Positions 26,811 to 34,852 of a stretch of DNA of 64,000 bases are shown one piece after another. This DNA comes from Nitrospira sp. (GTDB lineage Bacteria; Nitrospirota; Nitrospiria; Nitrospirales; UBA8639). The stretch is taken from assembly GCA_024760505.1 (NCBI GenBank), contig CP058931.1, positions 2,986,001-3,050,000 on the forward strand, read 5' to 3'. Made by a program: the position numbers and the translations under genes. The stretch's first letter is position 1. The number at the start of each line of letters is the position of its first letter. The notes beneath the pieces are model-generated. The model was not told the DNA's origin. It was given only the letters and a program-made list of their open reading frames with translations, and made no database searches.

Positions 26811-27299
26811 ATGCAGAATACTTTGACGAAGGTATTACCTCATGATGATTTTGAGGAAGACAGTGGAGAGGTTCTCCAAATGGTGAGTTTTCAGTTGGGG
26901 GACGAAGTCTTTGCCATTGATATCTTGGTGGTTCAGGAAATTATTCGTATGCTGGATATTACCCAGGTTCCGAATGCCCCTCATTATGTGGAAGGGGTGG
27001 TAAATCTGCGTGGAAAAGTCATCCCCATTATCAATCTTCGGGCTCGCTTTGGTCTGCCAGGGACTGATCCCACCAAGGATACTCGAATTGTTGTCGTAGA
27101 AATCGCACATATGATTTTGGGATTTATCGTTGATTCCGTCGAAGAAGTTTTACGCCTGTCTGAAGAATGTATTGAACCCCCACCCCCCACTAGTCGAGGA
27201 GGAGCTGAAGAATGTCATAAAGGGGTAGGGCGGGTGAATGGGTGCCTGGTGTTGTTGCTGGACCTTGAACGGTTATTTAGTAATCGGTCCTTTGTATAA
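26811..27299 (+). CDS. cheW: CheW-type chemotaxis coupling protein (copy 2)
   Basis: A 162-residue CheW domain protein (MVSFQLGDEVFAIDI, VPNAPHYVEGVVNLRGKVIPIINLR, LVLLLDLERLF). It is clearly divergent from the copy at 166 and has a run of prolines (PPPPTSRGG) in the loop before the last strands. It heads the motility gene set, followed immediately by motA. It may serve the second receptor class (MCP3/MCP4), which is inferred from proximity only. Confidence 0.93.
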   Translation: MQNTLTKVLPHDDFEEDSGEVLQMVSFQLGDEVFAIDILVVQEIIRMLDITQVPNAPHYVEGVVNLRGKVIPIINLRARFGLPGTDPTKDTRIVVVEIAHMILGFIVDSVEEVLRLSEECIEPPPPTSRGGAEECHKGVGRVNGCLVLLLDLERLFSNRSFV

Positions 27300-27315
27300 G
27301 GAAGAGTGTTTTATC

Positions 27316-28077
27316 ATGGATATTTTATCGGTATTGGGCATCCTCCTTTCGCTGGGCGCCATTGTAGGCGGGCAACATTTGGAGGGCGGGCATTTAAGCT
27401 CCATTCTCCAAGGGACGGCCTTTTTGATTGTGATGGGAGGCACGTTAGGCGCGGTGATGCTGCAATTCCCTCTTCCAATTTTCCTGAAAGCTCTTTCCAG
27501 TGCAAGCATGGTGTTTGGAAATGTAAGTGTGGATATGAAGGGCATTATTGCCAAGGTTGTGGAGTTATCCAATATCAGCAGAAAACAGGGACTCTTGGCC
27601 CTGGAAGGACACATTAAAACGTTGACGGATCCGTTAATGGCCAAAGGGGTGCAGCTGGTGGTCGATGGGACGGAGCCGCACAAAATTAAAGAAATCCTGG
27701 AAGTGGAAGTTGAAATTTTTGAAGAAGAATTTGGCACGACGAGCAAGGTCTATGAGGCGTTTGGCGGATATGCGCCGTGTGTGGGGATTATTGGCGCCGT
27801 ACTTGGTCTGATTCATGTGATGGAAAACTTGGCCGATCCTTCCGCATTGGGTGGCGGGATCGCGGTCGCATTTGTGGCCACAGTCTATGGGGTGGGAGCG
27901 GCCAACCTCTTGTTTCTTCCTATGGGTAATAAAATCAAGTTAAAGGCTAAGACCTTGATCATCGCAAAAATTATGGTGATTGAAGGCCTTGTGTCCGTGG
28001 CCCAAGGGGAGAATCCACGAATGATTGAGGAGAAGTTGAGTGGTTTTCTTTCCTCGGCGGAAAAAAATAAAAAATAA
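27316..28077 (+). CDS. motA: Flagellar motor stator protein MotA
   Basis: MotA forms the proton- or sodium-conducting stator with MotB and drives flagellar rotation. About 253 residues with four membrane segments: residues ~1-20, ~30-55, and two after the long cytoplasmic loop (GGYAPCVGIIGAVLGLIHV and GGGIAVAFVATVYGVGAAN). The cytoplasmic loop is rich in glutamate. The ATG at 27316 follows AAGGAAG and fits the normal MotA N-terminus. It starts 16 bases after cheW and is followed 23 bases later by motB. Confidence 0.95.
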   Translation: MDILSVLGILLSLGAIVGGQHLEGGHLSSILQGTAFLIVMGGTLGAVMLQFPLPIFLKALSSASMVFGNVSVDMKGIIAKVVELSNISRKQGLLALEGHIKTLTDPLMAKGVQLVVDGTEPHKIKEILEVEVEIFEEEFGTTSKVYEAFGGYAPCVGIIGAVLGLIHVMENLADPSALGGGIAVAFVATVYGVGAANLLFLPMGNKIKLKAKTLIIAKIMVIEGLVSVAQGENPRMIEEKLSGFLSSAEKNKK

Positions 28078-28100
28078 AATACTGACGGCCGGACTGTTGA

Positions 28101-28853
28101 GTGAGGGAGCGTGTGAAGAAAAAACACGAGGGGCATGAAAATCACGAACGATGGCTGGTCTCGTATGCGGATTTTATAACCTTGTTGTTTGCCTTTTTTG
28201 TTGTGATGTATTCGGTGTCGTCTGTCAATGAAGGGAAGTTCAAGGTTCTCAGTGAATCTCTGGTGAGCTCCTTTAACAACAAAAAGACGGTCGGGGAACT
28301 TTCAATTGTGAATCTTCCCATAAACAAAAATATCCCCATTCAGGTAAAAGCGAAAACTTCTTCAGCGGAAAATGCCCGGGCCTTTCTAAACGTGGCCAAT
28401 GCCATTACTGCAGCGAACATTCCTCAAGGGGTACAAATCACCACGACGGAACGTGGGTTGAATATTCGGATCAAAGACGATGCCTTGTTTCAAAGTGGAA
28501 GTGCCAGGCTGAATCCACAAATCATAGAATTTATCGATCTCATTGCCGCTCTCGTCAAAGAGTTGCCCAATCGTATTTCCGTTGAAGGGCATACGGACAA
28601 TCAGCCGATTCGATCATCTCTGTATCCCTCGAATTGGGATCTTTCTACTGCGAGGGCCAATACCTTGGTCCGATATTTGATCGACCAGCATCATCTTGCT
28701 GATTACCGGTTGTCTTCAACCGGCTATGCAGGGACCCGTCCAGTTGAGTTAAATGATACACCACAGGGACAAGCCTCTAACCGTCGAGTAGAACTCATTG
28801 TGCTGAGGGATATCCGTTCCGATACTGAATCCTCACACCCCTACCTTCCCTAG
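28101..28853 (+). CDS. motB: Flagellar motor stator protein MotB
   Basis: A 250-residue protein with a short charged N-terminus, one membrane helix holding the ion-binding Asp24 (SYADFITLLFAFFVVMYS), a periplasmic plug/linker, and a C-terminal OmpA-like peptidoglycan-binding domain (EGHTDNQPI, NWDLSTARA, NRRVELIV). It anchors the stator to the cell wall. The start is assigned to GTG 28101, without a strong ribosome binding site, so a slightly different start is possible. Confidence 0.95.
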   Translation: MRERVKKKHEGHENHERWLVSYADFITLLFAFFVVMYSVSSVNEGKFKVLSESLVSSFNNKKTVGELSIVNLPINKNIPIQVKAKTSSAENARAFLNVANAITAANIPQGVQITTTERGLNIRIKDDALFQSGSARLNPQIIEFIDLIAALVKELPNRISVEGHTDNQPIRSSLYPSNWDLSTARANTLVRYLIDQHHLADYRLSSTGYAGTRPVELNDTPQGQASNRRVELIVLRDIRSDTESSHPYLP

Positions 28854-29130
28854 TAATTATTCCACGATTCGACAACAATTTTAGACTATCGGTTGATCCG
28901 ATTTCTGCCTTTCGCTAGGCAGGATCAGGCCTATGAGGAAAGTAATGCCGGTAGGTGTCGTGTGCTGCCCGGGACTACAACTCTGGCAGTTTTAGGCAAG
29001 GACGGCTCAATAGGCAACAATTGCCATTTCGAACTCACTGGTGCCGGGTTTATGGAATGAAAGGTCCCCCTTCGTAGAAAAACTTTCCACTTCAGTCTCT
29101 CTTTCCATCAAAATCCGACGCCGTCTCTTA
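28854..29130. other. motB-flgF intergenic region
   Basis: Part of a 328-base gap without a gene. It contains two small inverted repeats (ATCGG with CCGAT at 28890-28905, CTGCC with GGCAG around 28905-28925) that may form 3' structures of the motAB transcript; neither has a T-run. The downstream end carries the sigma-54 site annotated separately. Confidence 0.35.
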
Positions 29131-29148
29131 TTGGCACATGCGTTGCAG
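29131..29148 (+). promoter_or_regulatory. Sigma-54 promoter before the flgF operon
   Basis: TTGGCAC at 29131-29137, five bases, then TTGCA at 29143-29147, matching the consensus TGGCAC-N5-TTGCA/T exactly, with GG and GC at the -24/-12 spacing. The flgF start codon is about 35 bases downstream. Sigma-54 commonly controls rod, ring and hook genes, so this fits a middle-class flagellar operon. Confidence 0.85.
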
Positions 29149-29181
29149 AATTTCTCAGGTATTCACGTCAAGGAGGGAGCA

Positions 29182-29901
29182 ATGAACCGAGGCATCTATC
29201 CGCCCTTAGCCGGGGCGATTACACTTGAACACCGCATGGAAGTCCTTTCTCATAATATTGGGAATGTGAATACGACAGGGTTTAAGAAAGACAAACCGGT
29301 CTTCGCAACCATTCTGGGACAAACCTCAGGGCCTTCGGTGGCCGGAATAGATTTGTTTCCTTTGATGGATGCGCTTCCGCCGGATCGATCGCAAGGCACT
29401 TTGTATCAGACCGGGGAACCGTTAGATATAGGGCTGGAGGGCGATGGGTTTTTGGTCGCCCAAACATCAGATGGATTGCGGTATTACCGTGGCGGAAAAT
29501 TGTATCGGAATCCGAACGGAAACTTAGTCACCCATACCGGTGATCCACTTATGGGAAAGAAAGGGCTCGTTACCCTTCCTCCTGGGGAGGTCGTGATTGG
29601 CGCTGATGGGACACTTTCCGTCAATAATCAGGTCGTAGACAAGTTACGGTTGGAAAAGATTTCCGATGGGCAAGAAACAGCCAAGGTGGGCAATTTGTTC
29701 TGGACCGTTCCAGCTCAGAGTGTCCCGGATAAGCAGACGACGGTTCATCAGGGTATGTTGGAACAATCCAACGTCAATCCGGCCCTGGATATGGTTGAGT
29801 TGATCAAAGTGACCAGAGAATACGAACAAATGCAAAAAGCGATTAAAGCCATGGATGAACTAGCCGCCCAAGCCATACAAGCGGGCCGGGTTCAAGGGTA
29901 A
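29182..29901 (+). CDS. flgF: Flagellar proximal rod protein FlgF
   Basis: A 239-residue axial protein of the flagellar rod, exported by the flagellar type III apparatus. It has the N-terminal rod signature (LSHNIGNVNTTGFKKDKPVF), a middle beta domain and the C-terminal amphipathic motif (SNVNPALDMVELIKVTREYEQMQKAI). The frame is open from 29041, but ATG 29182 follows AAGGAGGG and matches the family length. It opens a run of rod/ring genes behind a sigma-54 promoter. Confidence 0.92.
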   Translation: MNRGIYPPLAGAITLEHRMEVLSHNIGNVNTTGFKKDKPVFATILGQTSGPSVAGIDLFPLMDALPPDRSQGTLYQTGEPLDIGLEGDGFLVAQTSDGLRYYRGGKLYRNPNGNLVTHTGDPLMGKKGLVTLPPGEVVIGADGTLSVNNQVVDKLRLEKISDGQETAKVGNLFWTVPAQSVPDKQTTVHQGMLEQSNVNPALDMVELIKVTREYEQMQKAIKAMDELAAQAIQAGRVQG

Positions 29902-29996
29902 TCCAAAACAGGGATGAGAAATGTCCCAGGACCCTATTGCTGTATTAACAGTTTCTCGGGGCAAGCGAATACGGATAAAAAGGGGGAGCGACCACA

Positions 29997-30788
29997 ATGA
30001 TTCGAGCGATGCATACCGCATCAACTGGCATGTTTGCCCAACAACTTAATATTGACACGATTGCGAACAATCTCGCCAATGTGAATACGACAGGGTTTAA
30101 ACGAAGTCGCGCAGAGTTTGCGGATCTCCTTTATCAAATTTCCCGTTTGCCTGGAGCGAGTGCTTCGAATGTTGGGGTCTTTCCTGTGGGGATGCAGGTC
30201 GGATTAGGTGTGAGGCCGGTAACCGTGGCGAAGGAATATGTGCAAGGAAGCCTCAAGCAAACCACGAATCCGTTGGATTTGGCGATAGAAGGGGTGGGAT
30301 TTTTTCAAGTCACACGCCCGGATGGGACCACGATGTATACGCGGGCTGGATCCTTTAAACAAGACAGTACGGGTAATGTGGTTTCAGGTGACGGCGATCA
30401 GCTCATCCCGAGCATTACCATTCCGTCAGGAGCACTCCAAGTCGATATTGGGCAGGATGGAACGGTGTCCGCGTTGCTGCCCGGGGTGTCCCAAGCCACC
30501 CAGGTTGGACAAATCCAATTGGTCCGATTTGATAATCCGTCTGGTTTGATTGCGCAAGGCAATAATTTATTTTCAGAGAGCTCGTCTTCGGGTCCTGCAC
30601 AGCAGGGGACACCGGGCTTTTCAACCGGATTTGGAAATATACAGCAAGGATTTCTTGAAATATCTAATGTGAATATTGCCGATGAAATGGTCAATATGAT
30701 CATTGCCCAACGGGCCTATGAACTGAATGCGAAGGCCATTCAGGCATCGGACGATATGATGCAGGTTGTTAACGGACTCAGACGTTAG
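29997..30788 (+). CDS. flgG: Flagellar distal rod protein FlgG
   Basis: A 263-residue rod protein with the family's N-terminus (MHTASTGMFAQQLNIDTIANNLANVNTTGFKR) shortened here to its hallmark NNLANVNTTGFKRSR, a central domain, and the C-terminal motif (SNVNIADEMVNMIIAQRAYELNAKAIQ, of which ANMI-type MVNMIIAQRAYE is typical). The length equals the standard FlgG length. GGGGGAG precedes the start. Confidence 0.96.
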   Translation: MIRAMHTASTGMFAQQLNIDTIANNLANVNTTGFKRSRAEFADLLYQISRLPGASASNVGVFPVGMQVGLGVRPVTVAKEYVQGSLKQTTNPLDLAIEGVGFFQVTRPDGTTMYTRAGSFKQDSTGNVVSGDGDQLIPSITIPSGALQVDIGQDGTVSALLPGVSQATQVGQIQLVRFDNPSGLIAQGNNLFSESSSSGPAQQGTPGFSTGFGNIQQGFLEISNVNIADEMVNMIIAQRAYELNAKAIQASDDMMQVVNGLRR

Positions 30789-30799
30789 AGGATAAGATT

Positions 30800-31555
30800 T
30801 TGAAGATCATCCTAATATTTCTGGGATTGTTCCTGTGCGGGAATGGGTGGGGGACACTTGGAGGAATGTCCTGGGCGGAAGGGCCAGTCTCATCATCACC
30901 TGTCCGTCCGGATACTCAGTCGTTGGATGGAAGAGATTTCGAACGGGTGATCCTGGCGGAACTGAAGCGCCGTTATGGACGTTCGCAGCATCAGGTGTCG
31001 TTTCGGGTATTGTTCCCCAAACAAGGGGTTGAGGTTCCCGAAGGAAAAATCCAACTTGAGGTTGGAGACTGGTCAGGGGGCGGGAGGACAGGACGACGTG
31101 CCTTTCGAGTTGGCATTTTTGTGAATCAGCAATTTCTCCGAACGGTGAATGTTGTGGGGGAGGTGAAGGCCCAAGTCGAAGTGGCGACACCCATACGCTG
31201 GTTGAAACCCAAAGAGGTGGTGACCGGCGAGGACCTGTCTGTGATGCTGGTGGATGCCCCTTCACTGACTCATGATTTTATTCTTGATCTTGACGAAGTG
31301 ATAGGGAAACAGGTCCTACGTCCATTGCCACCAAGACAACCGATTCGAAAAAACATGTTGGACTATCCGCCGATGATTCATAAAGGCGATCGGGTGATGA
31401 TTGAGGTCAGGGGTGATGGTCTGCTGGTTCAGACCGTGGGAATTGCCAAAGCGGCTGGTAAAAAAGGAGAAACTATTCCCGTTAAAAATCAGAAATCGGG
31501 CCGGGAGGTGTTGGGTACCGTTTTGGCATCGGGACTCGTGGAGGTTGGATTTTGA
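30800..31555 (+). CDS. flgA: FlgA, P-ring assembly chaperone
   Basis: Periplasmic chaperone needed to assemble FlgI into the P-ring. About 251 residues with a signal peptide (to about residue 26) and a C-terminal SAF-type domain (IRWLKPKEVVTGEDL, MVDYPPMIHKGDRV-like region, VKNQKSGREVLGTV). It starts with TTG at 30800, behind AGAGGA. Its stop overlaps the start of flgH in TTGA, so the two genes are translationally coupled. Confidence 0.9.
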   Translation: MKIILIFLGLFLCGNGWGTLGGMSWAEGPVSSSPVRPDTQSLDGRDFERVILAELKRRYGRSQHQVSFRVLFPKQGVEVPEGKIQLEVGDWSGGGRTGRRAFRVGIFVNQQFLRTVNVVGEVKAQVEVATPIRWLKPKEVVTGEDLSVMLVDAPSLTHDFILDLDEVIGKQVLRPLPPRQPIRKNMLDYPPMIHKGDRVMIEVRGDGLLVQTVGIAKAAGKKGETIPVKNQKSGREVLGTVLASGLVEVGF

Positions 31556-32253
31556 GCAATGACGTGTTGAGGGCGAAGTCCTGGGCGTGGGGAGTCCTGC
31601 TCCTGGCGATCGTGTTTAGCGGGGTCGGATGCGCCAAGGAAAAGACGATGAGACAGGTCGAAACTGAGTCGAATCTTCTTGAAAAGAGTCCGCCATCCTC
31701 CATGGGGTCACTCTGGGATCCGGGGAACGGACGAGCGTACATGTTTGAAGATAGGCGGGCGGGTCGAATCGGGGACATTGTCGTAGTGCAAATTGTCGAA
31801 CAACACAAGGGTTCCAAAAAAGCCAACACGAAAGCAGACCGGGATTCCAGCCTGTCAGCTGGAGTAAGTGGGGGACTCTTCGGGATTAACACCCTCAGCC
31901 AGAAGTTTGCAGAATATTTCAATATTGATGCTGGGACTTCCCATGAATTTGAGGGTGACGGATCGACGAGCCGGGAAGATACCTTGACGGGCACCATTGC
32001 CGCCAATGTCATTGAAGTCTTTCCCAACGGTGACCTCCGGATTCGGGGGAAACGGGAGGTCACGGTTAATAGTGAAAAGCAAACCATGACCATTAAGGGC
32101 ATTGTCCGCCGGATCGATCTGGATACGCAGAACATGGTGTTGTCATCCAAAGTCGCCGATGCAGAAATTTCCTATACCGGATTAGGAGTGGTGGACGATG
32201 TTCAGAGGCCGGGATGGGCCACCAGGATTTTTGACTGGTTGACGCCGTTTTAA
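31552..32253 (+). CDS. flgH: Flagellar L-ring lipoprotein FlgH
   Basis: A 233-residue outer-membrane lipoprotein forming the L-ring. The signal peptide ends in a lipobox (FSGVGC, Cys27). Family segments include GRIGDIVVVQIVEQ and the C-terminal NVIEVFPNGDLRIRGKREVTVN and SYTGLGVVDDVQRPGW. The start TTG overlaps the flgA stop. Its presence shows that the cell has an outer membrane. Confidence 0.95.
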   Translation: MSNDVLRAKSWAWGVLLLAIVFSGVGCAKEKTMRQVETESNLLEKSPPSSMGSLWDPGNGRAYMFEDRRAGRIGDIVVVQIVEQHKGSKKANTKADRDSSLSAGVSGGLFGINTLSQKFAEYFNIDAGTSHEFEGDGSTSREDTLTGTIAANVIEVFPNGDLRIRGKREVTVNSEKQTMTIKGIVRRIDLDTQNMVLSSKVADAEISYTGLGVVDDVQRPGWATRIFDWLTPF

Positions 32254-32300
32254 GTCATTCGGGGATGAGCTTATATTTTATTTTGATCTAATGGGGGAAT

Positions 32301-33518
32301 GTGGTGAATCGTCCATTATCTTTTAGAAATGGCAGAAAACCTTCAAGGAAATCCAGACGAGCATGGGTTTCCGGATGGGGTGTCGTCTTGGTTTTGATCG
32401 GCGGATGCCTCATGGTCAGTGCCAGTGCGGTCATCCTACCGGGAGAAATTCAGGCGGCCCGCATCAAAGATATCGCCTCCATTGAAGGCGTGCGTGAAAA
32501 CCAGTTAGTCGGGTATGGCTTGATTGTTGGTCTGGACCGGACCGGAGATTCGGTCGTCGGCGGTCAATTTACGGCACAAGCCATTATTTCCATGTTGAAT
32601 ACCATGGGGCTCAAACTCAATATTGATCCCATTCAATTATTAACTAAAAATACCGCGTCTGTGATGGTGACCGCCAAATTGCCGCCGTTCGCGAGACCCG
32701 GCATGAAATTGGATGTGCAGGTCTCCTCCATGGCCAATGCCAAAAGTCTGCGAGGGGGAACGTTGTTGTTGACGCCGCTGAAAGCAGCCAATCAACAGGT
32801 GTATGCTGTCGCCCAAGGGCCACTCTCCACATCGGGATTTGAAGCTGGTGCTGGAGGGACTACAGTGAAGAAAAATCAACAATCCGGGGGGATTATTCCT
32901 GGTGGAGCGATTGTCGAACGAGCGGTGGATGTGGACATGCAAGCGTGGGAGAAATTTTCTTTGACCATGCATCAGGCTGATTTCATCACGGCATTGCGGG
33001 TGTCTGAAGCCATTAATGCTCATCTTGGGGATGGTGTGGCCTCGGCTGTCAATTCCGGACAGATTCACGTGGGGATTCCCGAACGGTTCCAGGGCAAGAT
33101 AGTCCAAATGATTGCTGCGGTTGAAGGGCTGGATGTGAATGTGGACGTCCTGGCCAAGGTTGTGGTGAACGAACGAACGGGAACAATTGTCATGGGTGAA
33201 CATGTCCGGTTGGCGAGGATGGCCATTTCCCATGGCGATCTCACGATCAAGGTGGGAACGCAGTTTAATGTCTCCCAACCAGAGACTGCCTTTCTTGGGC
33301 GGGGAGCACAGGGTGCCGGGAGAACTGTCGTGACTCCGGATGTCCAAACCGATGTGCAAGAAGAGGATGGTCGAGTCATTCAAGTAGACAGTTCCGTGAC
33401 GCTTGGGGATTTGGTCAAGGCATTGAATTCATTAGGTGTTACTCCTCTAGATTTGGTCGCCGTACTAACGGCGGCAAAGGCTGCAGGTGCCCTTCAGGCC
33501 GACTTGGAGTTGATCTAG
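32301..33518 (+). CDS. flgI: Flagellar P-ring protein FlgI
   Basis: A periplasmic ring protein of up to 405 residues with an N-terminal signal peptide (hydrophobic VVLVLIGGCLMVSASAV). The mature region is well conserved: RIKDIASIEGVRENQLVGYGLIVGL, SMLNTMGLKLN, SSMANAKSLRGGTLLLTPLK, and the C-terminal ALNSLGVTPLDLVAVLTAAKAAGAL. The start is GTG 32301 or 32304; the extension before the signal peptide is arginine-rich and long, so the true start may be a little further in. Confidence 0.95.
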   Translation: MVNRPLSFRNGRKPSRKSRRAWVSGWGVVLVLIGGCLMVSASAVILPGEIQAARIKDIASIEGVRENQLVGYGLIVGLDRTGDSVVGGQFTAQAIISMLNTMGLKLNIDPIQLLTKNTASVMVTAKLPPFARPGMKLDVQVSSMANAKSLRGGTLLLTPLKAANQQVYAVAQGPLSTSGFEAGAGGTTVKKNQQSGGIIPGGAIVERAVDVDMQAWEKFSLTMHQADFITALRVSEAINAHLGDGVASAVNSGQIHVGIPERFQGKIVQMIAAVEGLDVNVDVLAKVVVNERTGTIVMGEHVRLARMAISHGDLTIKVGTQFNVSQPETAFLGRGAQGAGRTVVTPDVQTDVQEEDGRVIQVDSSVTLGDLVKALNSLGVTPLDLVAVLTAAKAAGALQADLELI

Positions 33519-33575
33519 GTCAGGATCTGAAGAGAGCATGTTGTTAATGACTGTCTGGCGGAAAGGATGTGGTCT

Positions 33576-33932
33576 ATGATTGCTGACATGTTCCCTATGG
33601 ATATGACGGGTCTCTCACACTCCGTCACCACTGGGAATATAGATCGGGTGGAAGATTCCGTTCGTCGGGGAGAATTACTGCGTGCGAGTCAGGAATTCGA
33701 ATCCTATTTTTTGTCCTATCTGATGAAGGTGATGCGAGAGACGGTCCCCAAAGGCGAGTTCACACCCAATCCCATGGGGGAAATGTATTATTCCTTTTAT
33801 GACGAAGAAATTGGCAAACGTGCCGCTCAGGCGGGAGGGTTTGGCCTTTCTGCGTATGTGTTGGACACGGTCGCCAGGAATGAAGACCTCACACGTTTTC
33901 CCACCTCAGGTCCCTCTTTTTTGAAATCTTGA
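33576..33932 (+). CDS. flgJ: FlgJ-type rod-binding protein, single domain
   Basis: About 118 residues matching only the N-terminal rod-binding domain of FlgJ (ASQEFESYFLSYLMKVMRETV, and MYYSFYDEEIGKRAAQAGGFGLS). The C-terminal peptidoglycan hydrolase domain of enterobacterial FlgJ is absent, as in many other bacteria, so wall remodelling must come from another protein. ATG 33576 is preferred over 33567 because GAAAGGA lies at better spacing from it. Confidence 0.9.
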   Translation: MIADMFPMDMTGLSHSVTTGNIDRVEDSVRRGELLRASQEFESYFLSYLMKVMRETVPKGEFTPNPMGEMYYSFYDEEIGKRAAQAGGFGLSAYVLDTVARNEDLTRFPTSGPSFLKS

Positions 33933-33941
33933 GAGGTTCTG

Positions 33942-33969
33942 TAAAGTTTAACGGCGTTGCTTCCGATAC
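33942..33969 (+). promoter_or_regulatory. Sigma-28 promoter before flgM
   Basis: TAAAGTTT (33942-33949) is an exact -35 match; after a 12-base spacer comes TCCGATAC (33962-33969). The flgM start codon is 24 bases downstream. Sigma-28 control of flgM and the hook-filament junction genes is the usual arrangement, so position and sequence support each other. Confidence 0.75.
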
Positions 33970-33993
33970 ATACAGAGAAGGAGGCATGAAGCC

Positions 33994-34314
33994 ATGACCA
34001 TACGGGGCCTTGATCCCAGTGGAGAGCTGGGGAAACTATTTTTTCACGTCCAAGCTAAAAACATTCAGACGCAGGAGGCCAGCCCACCAAGTGCCACCCA
34101 GCGTCCTTCGTCTGCTGACCCTGTTGATCTTTCTGTTTTGGCCCAGGAAATACGCGACTATTCCACTCGAGTGGCGCAGGTTCCTGAGCTGAGAGAGGAG
34201 AAAATCAGGCGTATTAAGGAGGTATTGGAGGCGGGGGCACAATTGGCAACCTCCAGTCAGGTGGCCGATGCCTTGACCCGAGAGACGATTCTTAACGAGC
34301 TGGGCTCAAAATAA
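33994..34314 (+). CDS. flgM: Anti-sigma-28 factor FlgM
   Basis: FlgM binds and holds the flagellar sigma-28 factor until it is exported through the finished hook. The 106-residue protein has the expected disordered N-terminal half and the C-terminal sigma-binding region (VDLSVLAQEI, then VPELREEKIRRIKEVLEAG, then VADALTRETILNEL). It lies behind a sigma-28-like promoter and before flgN, flgK and flgL, the standard order. Confidence 0.93.
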   Translation: MTIRGLDPSGELGKLFFHVQAKNIQTQEASPPSATQRPSSADPVDLSVLAQEIRDYSTRVAQVPELREEKIRRIKEVLEAGAQLATSSQVADALTRETILNELGSK

Positions 34315-34347
34315 ACACCTGTCCTTTATAAGAGAAATGGCTGACCG

Positions 34348-34845
34348 ATGATTCATCCCCAATCGGCAACATGGGAACGGTTGTTGGAAATGTTGGCTGA
34401 AGCCCAATCGGTGTTTCAGCGGTATGGTGTATTGCTGTTTCAAGAAGCGCACAGCCTTCGGATCATGGATCGCCCTAAGTTGGTCGAGGTAAACAGTCAG
34501 AAGGAACAGGCGTTGGAGAGGATGTGTCAGTTGGAGCAGCAGGTAGAGCGTGAACTTCATTGGTTGGCAGGGTCCGCCGCACACGAGTCGATTTGGAGTT
34601 GGTTGAAAGCTGTTCCGGACCCACGGGCACAATTGGCGCAAGGAATGTTGACGGACCTTCTTCGGCTGGCACGTTTGATCCAGGAACAAGGGAAAAGGAA
34701 TGATGCCCTGATTCGCCCGATCCTTCATAGGGTCCGTGAGGCAGTTCAGGTTATGTATGCAGGGTTAGGTACCGGTCCGGTATATCAGGGATCCGGAATA
34801 TTACATTTTCCTTCGGTTCCTAGCTCGGTCCATCTCCAGGGATAG
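34348..34845 (+). CDS. flgN: FlgN-like flagellar export chaperone
   Basis: A 165-residue, mostly helical cytoplasmic protein. FlgN proteins are poorly conserved, but length, coiled-coil character (LEMLAEAQSVFQRYGVLLFQEAHSLRIMD and VNSQKEQALERMCQLEQQVEREL shown in part) and its place between flgM and flgK support the call. It is expected to escort FlgK and FlgL to the export apparatus. Confidence 0.8.
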   Translation: MIHPQSATWERLLEMLAEAQSVFQRYGVLLFQEAHSLRIMDRPKLVEVNSQKEQALERMCQLEQQVERELHWLAGSAAHESIWSWLKAVPDPRAQLAQGMLTDLLRLARLIQEQGKRNDALIRPILHRVREAVQVMYAGLGTGPVYQGSGILHFPSVPSSVHLQG

Positions 34846-34852
34846 GAGTCTT

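Noticed and set aside
28895..28950. Small hairpins after motB as an intrinsic terminator
   Set aside because: Stems are only about five base pairs and no T-run follows.
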